A stretch of 64,000 nucleotides of DNA from Arthrobacter sp. StoSoilB19. Lineage in GTDB: Bacteria > Actinomycetota > Actinomycetes > Actinomycetales > Micrococcaceae. Positions 57,798 through 64,000 of the stretch are shown one piece after another. The notes beneath the pieces are model-generated. The model saw nothing but the letters and a program-made list of their open reading frames with translations. It was not told where the DNA came from and made no database searches. A program made the translations under genes and the position numbers. Where the stretch lies: positions 930,001 to 994,000 of the forward strand of contig NZ_AP024650.1 of assembly GCF_019977275.1 (NCBI RefSeq), given 5' to 3'. The first letter of the stretch is position 1, and every line of letters starts with the position of its first letter.

Positions 57798-58700
57798 TCA
57801 GTTGGACGCTGGGACAAGATTGACGGTTTGGTGCGGGATGGCGGACCGGCCGTCCAGTCCGCCGCAGGAGGCGGAGGCGGTGCGCCCGGCGAATACGGCG
57901 GCTTCCACCAGTGGAAGTCCGGCAGCGACGGCGGCGAGCAGGGCGCCGTGGTAGACGTCGCCGGCACCGAGGGTGGACACGATGGTGGCGGGCGTGGCCG
58001 GGACGTGGACGGGTTCGGCGCCGCGTTCCAAAACCCAGGCACCTTCGGAGCCGGCGGTGGCGACGACGGCGGAGGCGCCGTCGTCAATTGCCTTCCGGAG
58101 CAGCGACTCAGGGGAGAGGTCCTCGCCGTATTCTGCGCGGAGCCTTTCGATGGTGGGGACGTACAGGGCCACGCCGCGGGGGCTGAAGGCGGGGATGGGG
58201 TTGCCGGCGTCCACGCTGATGGCCAGGCCGGCCGGCCGCGCGGGGGCATTGGCCACCGCGTTCCAGCCCAGGTGGTCCGTGTGGACCCAGGCCGCTGACT
58301 GGAGCAGTTCGGAGAAGCGGCTGTCCCCGGGGAAGCTGACCGGCGGGACCGGACGGGTGACGATGGCCCGGCTTTCGGTGGCCCTGCTGACCACGATCAC
58401 GCTGGCACCGGTCTTGACGCCGGCGTCGCGGATCACGGCGGAGGTGTCCACGCCTTCTGCCTGAAGGCCGCTGACGATGCGGTCCCCTTCTTCGTCGGTT
58501 CCCAGGACGCCGGCAAAGGCCGTCCTGGCTCCGGCGCGGGCGGCCGCTACGGCTGCCGTGGCGGCGGGTCCGCCGCCCGCCGTGGCAAAGTCCGTGGCGA
58601 CGGTGCGGCTGTCCGCGGCAGGGTAATCCTGCACCAGGGCGATGGCGTCAAGAGTGGCGCAGCCTACGAAGAGCAGGGTTCCGGTTGACGGTTGGGGCAC
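57798..58700 (-). CDS. yihV: Sulfofructose kinase (PfkB family, YihV-like)
   Basis: 300 residues from GTG 58700, close behind GAGGTGG; the upstream extension to 58814 runs through the promoter and operator and is rejected. PfkB motifs: GCATLDAIALVQDYP, TAGGGPAATAAVAAARAGA and STLGAGDVYHGALLAA with the catalytic Asp. The GGGPAATAAVAAAR stretch is shared with E. coli YihV. It phosphorylates sulfofructose at C1 with ATP. First gene of the long minus-strand operon. Confidence 0.9.
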   Translation of the reverse strand: MPQPSTGTLLFVGCATLDAIALVQDYPAADSRTVATDFATAGGGPAATAAVAAARAGARTAFAGVLGTDEEGDRIVSGLQAEGVDTSAVIRDAGVKTGASVIVVSRATESRAIVTRPVPPVSFPGDSRFSELLQSAAWVHTDHLGWNAVANAPARPAGLAISVDAGNPIPAFSPRGVALYVPTIERLRAEYGEDLSPESLLRKAIDDGASAVVATAGSEGAWVLERGAEPVHVPATPATIVSTLGAGDVYHGALLAAVAAGLPLVEAAVFAGRTASASCGGLDGRSAIPHQTVNLVPASN

Positions 58701-58736
58701 GTTCCACCTCGTTGTAGTTCCGGCTGATACTGAAGA

Positions 58737-58780
58737 AATATACACATAGCATGTTGGAAAAACAACACTTTCTGTATAGT
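58737..58780. promoter_or_regulatory. Divergent promoters sharing a palindromic operator
   Basis: TGTTGGAAAAACAACA (58752-58767) is a palindrome with TGTTG/CAACA arms. On the minus strand TTGTTT (58765-58760) lies inside it and TATATT (58742-58737) follows after exactly 17 nt, driving the kinase operon. On the plus strand TATAGT (58775-58780) is the -10 of the Gfo/Idh operon. One bound repressor would block both. Confidence 0.75.
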
Positions 58781-58839
58781 TGTGTTTGGGATGCAACGCC
58801 GCGGTCCCGCCCACTCAACGTAGAGAAACGGAGCAGCTC

Positions 58840-59982
58840 ATGTCATTGCCTACTGCGGAATCGGTCCGGACCATCCGGTATGGCCTCATTGGAGCGGGCC
58901 ATATGGCACGCGAACACGTCCGGAACCTTGCCCTGATCCCGGGAAGCCGCATCACCGCAGTCTCGGATCCCACACCCTTTTCACTGGAAGAGACGGTGAA
59001 GGAGATCGGCCATGAGGTGCGGACTTTCCCTTCCCACCAGGAGTTGCTGGCCTCGGGCCTGGTGGACGCGCTGGTGATTGCCAGCCCCAACGACACCCAC
59101 CTGGGCATCCTCAAGGACATCTTCGCCAGCGGGACCAACCTTCCGGTCCTCGTGGAGAAGCCCGTGTGCACCACGGCGGAGCAGGCGGACGAACTGGAGG
59201 CGCTGGCCGGCAGCTACCCGGCCCCGGTGTGGGTGGCCATGGAATACCGGTACATGCCGCCGGTCCAGGAGATCATCCAGGCGGCGCATGGCGGCAAGCT
59301 GGGCAACATCCACATGCTCTCCATCGTGGAGCACCGCTTTCCGTTCCTGCACAAGGTGGATGCGTGGAACCGCTTTGCGGAACGGACCGGCGGGACGCTG
59401 GTGGAAAAGTGCTGCCACTTCTTTGACCTGATGCGCCTGATCCTGCAGGACGAGCCCGTACGCGTCTTCGCCAGCGGCGGCCACGACGTGAACCACATGG
59501 ATGAGGTCTACGACGGCCGGGTGTCGGACATGCTGGACAACGCCTATGTGATCGTCGATTTCAAGGGCGGCCGCCGCGCCATGCTGGAGCTGTCCATGTT
59601 CGCCGAGGGATCCAAGTTCCAGGAACGCATCTCCATTGTTGGGGATGCTGCCAAGATTGAAACCCTCATCCCGGTGGCCGCCAACCACTGGATTCCCGGT
59701 GACCACGCTGAAGCGACGGTTGAATTCAGCCCACGGTCCCCGCTGGGTCCCGAAAAGCACGAGGTTCCGGTGGATGAGGCTGTCCTGGCGGCCGGCGCGC
59801 ACCACGGCTCCACCTACTATGAGCACCAGGGCTTCCGGAAGGCCATCCTGGGCGAGGGGCCGGTGGAAGTCACCATTGCGGACGGACTGCAGTCCGTACG
59901 CATGGGCCTGGCCGCCGAACGCTCTATTACGGAAGGACGCCCCGTTGAGCTTGGCAATGCCGCCCTCGGGGTACGTTCATAA
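58840..59982 (+). CDS. Gfo/Idh/MocA family protein, candidate NAD+-dependent sulfoquinovosidase
   Basis: 380 residues from ATG 58840 (GGAGC upstream). The N-terminal Rossmann domain is [20 protein letters not shown], with [13 protein letters not shown] and the EKP motif [14 protein letters not shown]. The C-terminal domain has [32 protein letters not shown] and [16 protein letters not shown]. It has no signal peptide. Gfo/Idh proteins of sulfoquinovose clusters that lack a GH31 enzyme have been shown to hydrolyse sulfoquinovosides through transient C3 oxidation; gene context makes that the best guess. A plain sugar dehydrogenase is the alternative. Confidence 0.85.
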   Translation: MSLPTAESVRTIRYGLIGAGHMAREHVRNLALIPGSRITAVSDPTPFSLEETVKEIGHEVRTFPSHQELLASGLVDALVIASPNDTHLGILKDIFASGTNLPVLVEKPVCTTAEQADELEALAGSYPAPVWVAMEYRYMPPVQEIIQAAHGGKLGNIHMLSIVEHRFPFLHKVDAWNRFAERTGGTLVEKCCHFFDLMRLILQDEPVRVFASGGHDVNHMDEVYDGRVSDMLDNAYVIVDFKGGRRAMLELSMFAEGSKFQERISIVGDAAKIETLIPVAANHWIPGDHAEATVEFSPRSPLGPEKHEVPVDEAVLAAGAHHGSTYYEHQGFRKAILGEGPVEVTIADGLQSVRMGLAAERSITEGRPVELGNAALGVRS

Positions 59983-59990
59983 GAAGATAC

Positions 59991-60008
59991 ATGTTGGAAT
60001 TGCAACAT
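59991..60008 (+). promoter_or_regulatory. Second operator, before the DeoR gene
   Basis: ATGTTGGAATTGCAACAT is a perfect 18-bp palindrome. Its 16-bp core matches the divergent-promoter site at 14 of 16 positions (shared TGTTGGAA and CAACA). It lies 45 nt before the regulator ATG, consistent with autoregulation. Confidence 0.7.
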
Positions 60009-60052
60009 CCCGCCAGGCTCCTGCCCGGCGCACGGGGGAGGGAGAACAGCCA

Positions 60053-60835
60053 ATGGGCACCGCAGATAAAGAGGCGCCGCTGACACCCCGCCAGCGCACC
60101 ATCCTCGATGAGCTGGGCCGCCGGGGGTTCATTTCAACAAATGATCTGGCGGAGACCTTTGCCGTCTCCGACATGACGGTGCGGAGGGACACCCGGGTGC
60201 TGTCCAAGCGCGGACTGGCCCGGGTGGTCCACGGCGGCGTCAGCGCCGTGGACGGTCATGGCCAGAACGCGAACTTCGCCGCGCGCGTCCGGGAGGACGC
60301 GGACGCGAAGCTTCGGGTGGCCAGGGTGTGCCTCTCGATGATTGGCGAACGGGATGCCATCATCCTTGATGCCGGCACCACGACGTACCAGATCGCGCAG
60401 GAACTGCCCACGTCGTTCACCGGCACCATCATCACGCACTCCGCGCCCGCCATCCAGCGCTGCCTGCAGCTGACGGCGGCGCGCACCATCTGCCTGGGCG
60501 GGGAGCTGCTGCTGGACAGCCAGGCGTTCAACGGACCGATGACCGTCAGCGCCGCCTCCGGACTCCGTGCCAAGACAGCCTTTATTGGCGTCAGCGGCAT
60601 CCATGACGAGGCGTTCTATATTGAGCGCGACGTGGAGCGCGCCACTAAGATCGCCCTTATGAATTCAGCGGAACAGGTAGTGGTGGTGGCAACCCACCAG
60701 AAGATGCTGCGGTACGCGCTGGCGCGGCTGGCGGCGTTCGACGCGGTGGACATCCTGGTCACGGACGCTCCGCCGCCGCGGGAGATCGAGACAGCCCTGC
60801 GCGCCGCCAACGTCAAGCTGATGGTTGCCGCATGA
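60053..60835 (+). CDS. DeoR-type repressor of sulfoquinovose genes
   Basis: 260 residues from ATG 60053 with GGGAGGGAGA upstream. DeoR helix-turn-helix: PRQRTILDELGRRGFISTND, then FAVSDMTVRRDTRVLSKRGL and RVVHGGVSA. The C-terminal sugar-phosphate isomerase-like sensor domain contains DAGTTTYQIAQEL and AFIGVSGIHDEAFYI. By analogy with E. coli CsqR (YihW) the effector may be sulfoquinovose, its glycerol glycoside or a sulfo-sugar phosphate. Its stop overlaps the next start (ATGA). Confidence 0.9.
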   Translation: MGTADKEAPLTPRQRTILDELGRRGFISTNDLAETFAVSDMTVRRDTRVLSKRGLARVVHGGVSAVDGHGQNANFAARVREDADAKLRVARVCLSMIGERDAIILDAGTTTYQIAQELPTSFTGTIITHSAPAIQRCLQLTAARTICLGGELLLDSQAFNGPMTVSAASGLRAKTAFIGVSGIHDEAFYIERDVERATKIALMNSAEQVVVVATHQKMLRYALARLAAFDAVDILVTDAPPPREIETALRAANVKLMVAA

Positions 60836-61749
60836 CGGCCCGCCTGCGCGTGTGCCTGCCGTCCCGGGACCTGCTGGACGCACTGGCGCCGATTGACGGC
60901 GTCGACTTTGTCCTGTGGGACCTCACCGGGCCGGCGCCGGACGGCCGGCTGGACCTGCTGGTGCCCGGCTACATGGGCAAACCGGCGGCGCTCGCCGCAC
61001 TGGAGGGCGTGGACGTCGGCCTGGTGCAGAGCCAGTCCATCGGGTACGACGGCGTCGCCTCGGTGCTGCCCGCCGGCGTCACCTTCGCCAACGCGGCGGG
61101 AGTCCATGAAACCTCGACGGCGGAGCTCGCCGTGGGGATGATGGTTGCTTCCCAGCGCGGCATTCCGGACTTTGTCCGGAACCAGGAAACCGGTACGTGG
61201 GACAACAGCCAGCGGCCCAGCCTGGCGGACCGGCGCGTGCTGCTGGTGGGTTACGGGGGAGTGGGCAAGGCCATCGAGGCCCGGCTCCTGCCGTTCGAAA
61301 CCGACGTCACCCGGATGGCCAGCCGCGCCCGCGACGATGAGCGCGGGACCATCCTCGGGATCGATTCGCTGTACCAGCAGCTGCCGCTGCACGAGATTGT
61401 GGTGGTCAGCGTCCCCCTGGGCGAAGACACCAAGCAGTTGGTGGATGCGAAGTTCCTGGCGGCCATGCCGGACGGGGCCCTGCTGGTCAACGTGGCCCGC
61501 GGCCCGGTGGCGGATACCGGGGCCTTGCTGGCAGAGACCGCAAGCGGACGGCTCCGGGCCGCGCTGGACGTCACCGATCCGGAGCCGCTGCCCGCCGACC
61601 ATCCGCTCTGGACCACTCCCGGCGTGCTCATCACACCGCACGTGGGCGGCGCCAGTTCGGCCATGTTCCCCCGGATGGTCCGGTTGCTCAGGAAGCAGAT
61701 CGGGCTGCTGTTGGAGGGCAAGGACCCGGTGAACGTGGTCCTCCCTTAA
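60832..61749 (+). CDS. D-isomer-specific 2-hydroxyacid dehydrogenase
   Basis: 305 residues; ATG overlaps the DeoR stop (ATGA). NAD-binding loop VLLVGYGGVGKAIEARLL, LLVNVARGPVADTGALLAE (Arg and following helix), ALDVTDPEPLPADHPLW (Glu) and ITPHVGGAS (His) give the catalytic triad of the family. It is co-translated with the sulfoquinovose regulator, so a 2-hydroxyacid such as sulfolactate is a conceivable substrate, but this family is common and may have an unrelated role. Confidence 0.87.
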   Translation: MTARLRVCLPSRDLLDALAPIDGVDFVLWDLTGPAPDGRLDLLVPGYMGKPAALAALEGVDVGLVQSQSIGYDGVASVLPAGVTFANAAGVHETSTAELAVGMMVASQRGIPDFVRNQETGTWDNSQRPSLADRRVLLVGYGGVGKAIEARLLPFETDVTRMASRARDDERGTILGIDSLYQQLPLHEIVVVSVPLGEDTKQLVDAKFLAAMPDGALLVNVARGPVADTGALLAETASGRLRAALDVTDPEPLPADHPLWTTPGVLITPHVGGASSAMFPRMVRLLRKQIGLLLEGKDPVNVVLP

Positions 61750-61780
61750 CCGCGGCGGTTCCCGCCCCTATGCTTGGCCC

Positions 61781-62248
61781 ATGTCCACTTTTGAAGTCCG
61801 CCGCAGTTCCGTCATCCCTGCCGCCGCCGAAGACATCTTTCCGCTCGTCAACAACTTCCACGAATGGACTGCCTGGTCCCCCTGGGAGACCATCGACCCC
61901 CGCATGAGCCGCCGCTACTTCGGCACTGAAGCAGGCACGGGGGCCGGGTATGAGTGGAGCGGCAACCGCAAGGCGGGCAGCGGCACCATGGAGATCGAGG
62001 AGTCGGTGCCGTCGAATCTGGTCCGGATCCGGCTGCAGTTCACCAAGCCCTTCAAGGCCCTGAACCCCACCACCTTCACGTTCACCCCTGCCCCGGGCGG
62101 CACCGAAGTGACCTGGCGGATGACCGGCGAGAACAAGGGCCTGGGGAGGGTGTTTGCACTGTTCATGAACATGGACAAGATGGTGGGCGCCGATTTCGAA
62201 CGCGGCCTGGCCGCGTTGGCTGCCACAGTGGCGGCACGAAAGAGCTGA
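61781..62248 (+). CDS. SRPBCC family protein
   Basis: 155 residues. START/polyketide-cyclase-like fold: TFEVRRSSVIPAAAEDIFPL, NFHEWTAWSPWETIDP and the C-terminal helix VGADFERGLAALAATV. Such proteins bind hydrophobic ligands; function unknown. TATGCT (61769-61774) is followed by 6 nt and the ATG, so the mRNA is probably leaderless. The DUF1801-like gene starts 9 nt after its stop and is likely co-transcribed. Confidence 0.85.
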   Translation: MSTFEVRRSSVIPAAAEDIFPLVNNFHEWTAWSPWETIDPRMSRRYFGTEAGTGAGYEWSGNRKAGSGTMEIEESVPSNLVRIRLQFTKPFKALNPTTFTFTPAPGGTEVTWRMTGENKGLGRVFALFMNMDKMVGADFERGLAALAATVAARKS

Positions 62249-62257
62249 GGCCGCCAC

Positions 62258-62602
62258 ATGGGTGTCGTTGACGAAGCCCTGGACAGGATTGACGGACCGG
62301 ACCGCAGTTGCCTTCAGCACGTGGTGGAGATTGCGCGGTCCCTGGCTCCCGACGCCACGGAGGGCATGAGCTACGGCATGCCCGCCCTCAAACTGGACGG
62401 CAAACCGCTGGTGGCGGCCGTGGCCGCAGCAAAGCACCTCTCGGTTTTCCCGTTCTCCTCCGCGGTGGTGGAGGCAGTGGCCGGCCGGCTGGAGGGGTAC
62501 TCCCTGTCCAAGGGGACCATCCGCTTCACGGCGGACCATCCAGTGCCGGACGACGTCCTCGCTGACATCGTCCGGCTGCGGATGGCGGAAATACGGAAAT
62601 AG
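62258..62602 (+). CDS. DUF1801/YdhG-like protein
   Basis: 114 residues. The pattern APDATEGMSYGMPALKLDGKPLV, then AAKHLSVFPFSSAVVEAVA and LEGYSLSKGTIRFTADHPVP, is that of the DUF1801 (YdhG/iron-chaperone-like) family. Function unclear; small cytoplasmic proteins. It follows the SRPBCC gene by 9 nt without a clear ribosome-binding site, suggesting coupling. Confidence 0.85.
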   Translation: MGVVDEALDRIDGPDRSCLQHVVEIARSLAPDATEGMSYGMPALKLDGKPLVAAVAAAKHLSVFPFSSAVVEAVAGRLEGYSLSKGTIRFTADHPVPDDVLADIVRLRMAEIRK

Positions 62603-62667
62603 GGCGCAGGACGACGGCGGGACCTATGGTCCTTCCAGCCGGCCGCGCCAGTGCATAGCGTGGTGCC

Positions 62668-62991
62668 ATGGCTGATACTCTCTCCTCCCTCGCAGACTCC
62701 TTCAAGAACATGGGCGTTGCCCGCGCGTACGGCTCTCCCGTGAATGTGGGCGGGGAGGACATTGTGCCGGTGGCGCTGGTGTCCTTCGGTTTTGGCGGCG
62801 GCACGGAATCGGACCAGGGGGCATCGGGCGGCGGGGGCGGCGGTTTCGTTGTCCCGTTGGGCGTGTACCGGACCGTGAATGGGCGCGCGGTCTTCCGCCC
62901 CAACACCATCGCCATGCTGGTGTGCCTTGTCCCATTGGTTTCTGTGGCCGGCGCGGCGTTCCGAAAAGCGGCGCGCTCGGCCCGGAAATAA
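62668..62991 (+). CDS. GerW/YtfJ family protein
   Basis: 107 residues. ARAYGSPVNVGGEDIVPVALVS followed by FGFGGGTES and a Gly-rich block matches the GerW (sporulation protein YtfJ) family, which also occurs in non-sporulating actinobacteria. A C-terminal hydrophobic segment (AMLVCLVPLVSVAGAAF) may anchor it to the membrane. TAGCGT (62656-62661) lies 6 nt before the ATG, suggesting a leaderless mRNA. Role unknown outside sporulation. Confidence 0.83.
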   Translation: MADTLSSLADSFKNMGVARAYGSPVNVGGEDIVPVALVSFGFGGGTESDQGASGGGGGGFVVPLGVYRTVNGRAVFRPNTIAMLVCLVPLVSVAGAAFRKAARSARK

Positions 62992-63230
62992 GCGCCGGCC
63001 GGCGGCCCGGCATTCCATAAAATTCCCCTATTTCGTCCCCGGTAATTCGGTTCCATAATGGCCTCGTAGACTTCGGGAACCTCCCGCCGCTGTCCTGTGC
63101 CACGGCGGAACCAGGGGTTCCAGGTGGCCGCCCCGGCAATCGGCGGGAAGGACGGCCACGAGGCCCGGCCGGGACGGCCGGACTGTTTCAGGGGGAGAGC
63201 AACGCCACTAAATGCACAAGGAGAATTGTC

Positions 63231-63620
63231 ATGCTCAAGGATAGGGAAATCATGGCTGTGCTGCCGGCCAAGGATATTGACCGGGCACGGGAGTTTTACC
63301 GGGACAAGTTGGGACTGGAGCCGGTCCAGACGGTCGAAAACGACAACCTTATCTACCGCTGCGGCAAGGGAACGGGCTTCCTGCTCTACCAGACGGACAA
63401 CGCCGGTTCCGCCAAGAACACCCAGATGTCCTGGGGCGTCGATGACGTCGAAAAGGAAGTGGAGGAACTGCGGGGCCGCGGCGTCGTCTTTGAGGAGTAC
63501 GACATGCCGGGACTCAAGACCGAGAACGGCATCGCAACGATGGAAGGCATGGGCAAGGGTGCGTGGTTCCTCGACAGCGAGGGCAACATCCTGAACATTT
63601 CCTCGATCCCCGTCACGTAG
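63231..63620 (+). CDS. VOC family (glyoxalase-like) protein
   Basis: 129 residues with CAAGGAG 8 nt upstream. Two beta-alpha-beta-beta-beta modules: IMAVLPAKDIDRAREFYRDK, LIYRCGKGTGFLLYQTD, then SWGVDDVEKEVEELRGRG and WFLDSEGNILNIS. This is the vicinal-oxygen-chelate fold of glyoxalase/bleomycin-resistance proteins. The expected metal ligands are not complete, so the activity is uncertain. Preceded by a 239-nt gap with no gene seen. Confidence 0.88.
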   Translation: MLKDREIMAVLPAKDIDRAREFYRDKLGLEPVQTVENDNLIYRCGKGTGFLLYQTDNAGSAKNTQMSWGVDDVEKEVEELRGRGVVFEEYDMPGLKTENGIATMEGMGKGAWFLDSEGNILNISSIPVT

Positions 63621-63672
63621 CCATCCCCCTTGCACAGGCGCATACTCAATCACCTGGCAGCAAAGCCATAAG

Positions 63673-63747
63673 TACGACGCCGGCACGTGCCGCCCAAAGC
63701 ACCCGCACCCGGGTGCGTGGCAGCGGCAGGCCGGCGCCGCCGTCGTA
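63673..63747. repeat. Nested inverted repeats between VOC and cupin genes
   Basis: Outer arms TACGACG (63673-63679) and CGTCGTA (63741-63747) enclose GCCGGC-containing partial arms and a central perfect palindrome CGCACCCGGGTGCG (63704-63717). No T run follows. It may end the VOC transcript or structure the leader of the cupin gene. Confidence 0.55.
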
Positions 63748-63772
63748 AGCGGCCTGAAAGGAAGGCGCGGGA

Positions 63773-64000
63773 ATGGGCGCGGAAGAGATGGTTCCGGAGA
63801 CAAAAGGCGTCTCGGTGGAGTTGCTGGCGGCCGTAGACCTTGATGGCGAGATTGACGGGATGGAAGGCCGGCAGCTGCGGATGCGGATGGTGACGATCGA
63901 CCCCGGCGGGGTCTTCGGGCCCCTCCACAACCATGTTGGGCGTCCGGGAACCGTCTTTATCCTGCAGGGAACCATCACCGACCACCGCGACGGCGCCGCC
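63773..64000 (+). CDS. Cupin-domain protein, 3' end outside window
   Basis: The first 76 residues are present. ATG 63773 has GAAAGGAAGG upstream. MVTIDPGGVFGPLHNHVGRPGTVFILQG contains the His-x-His and Glu-like positions of cupin motif 1; motif 2 is beyond the edge. Probably a small single-domain metal-binding cupin; no reaction can be assigned. Confidence 0.75.
   Translation, partial: MGAEEMVPETKGVSVELLAAVDLDGEIDGMEGRQLRMRMVTIDPGGVFGPLHNHVGRPGTVFILQGTITDHRDGAA

Noticed and set aside
58701..58814. N-terminal extension of the sulfofructose kinase
   Set aside because: It would translate through the -10, -35 and operator; the GTG at 58700 has a good ribosome-binding site and gives the normal PfkB length.

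Overview
The window is high-GC DNA with dense short-gap operons, GTG and TTG starts and actinobacterial protein families (Rpf-type transglycosylase with LysM, DUF222/HNH, TM0106-type nuclease-helicase, MSMEG_6728 family, GerW, DUF6457). This points to a soil actinomycete of the Micrococcaceae, most likely Arthrobacter or Pseudarthrobacter. I see no rRNA, tRNA, CRISPR array, insertion sequence or prophage. It reads as chromosomal DNA carrying several carbohydrate and sulfosugar catabolic modules separated by housekeeping genes.

Layout. 1-13.8 kb: mixed genes (DUF2071, HNH protein, DUF1622, epimerase-like SDR, Rpf-like lytic enzyme, adenine/adenosine deaminase, an odd winged-helix/X25 protein, acylphosphatase, a 1215-residue nuclease-helicase). 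13.8-21.5 kb: a GntR regulator divergent from a six-gene hexonate/hexuronate operon (MFS importer, L-idonate/L-gulonate-type dehydrogenase, D-mannonate dehydratase, KDG kinase, fructuronate reductase, KDPG aldolase) that ends in pyruvate and glyceraldehyde 3-phosphate. 21.5-34.3 kb: TerC, RecQ, an FdhF/YdeP-type molybdoenzyme, glutathione-independent formaldehyde dehydrogenase, transporters and a CorC-type protein. 34.3-45.3 kb: a complete non-phosphorylating L-fucose module, with six catabolic genes on the minus strand divergent from a FadR-type regulator, followed by an ABC importer and an intracellular GH29 alpha-L-fucosidase on the plus strand. 45.4-49.7 kb: ArsR-AHSA1 fusion, MscS channel, DUF1304, cupin, MFS. 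49.9-61.7 kb: a sulfoquinovose (sulfo-EMP) module. 61.8-64 kb: small stress or general proteins.

The 50-62 kb region is the most striking. YihS-, YihV- and YihT-like enzymes (isomerase, kinase, aldolase) are combined with an aldehyde dehydrogenase instead of a sulfolactaldehyde reductase, a TauE/SafE exporter, an ABC importer and a Gfo/Idh oxidoreductase in place of a classical GH31 sulfoquinovosidase. The predicted flow is sulfoquinovoside uptake, NAD+-dependent release of sulfoquinovose, conversion to sulfofructose and its 1-phosphate, cleavage to DHAP and sulfolactaldehyde, oxidation to sulfolactate, and export. A DeoR-type repressor with two near-identical palindromic sites, one over the divergent promoters and one before its own gene, probably controls it. 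This pathway variant is known from soil Arthrobacter. The operators, a coupled 2-hydroxyacid dehydrogenase and a 62-residue tail gene are the less described parts here.

Other points: a fructuronate reductase gene whose only well-placed start is ATC behind a strong ribosome-binding site; three matching CATC(A/T)GATG boxes tying the fucose regulator to both of its operons; and a recurrent TANNNT-N6/7-start arrangement suggesting many leaderless mRNAs. Neither ABC importer has an ATPase gene nearby, so both probably share one encoded elsewhere.
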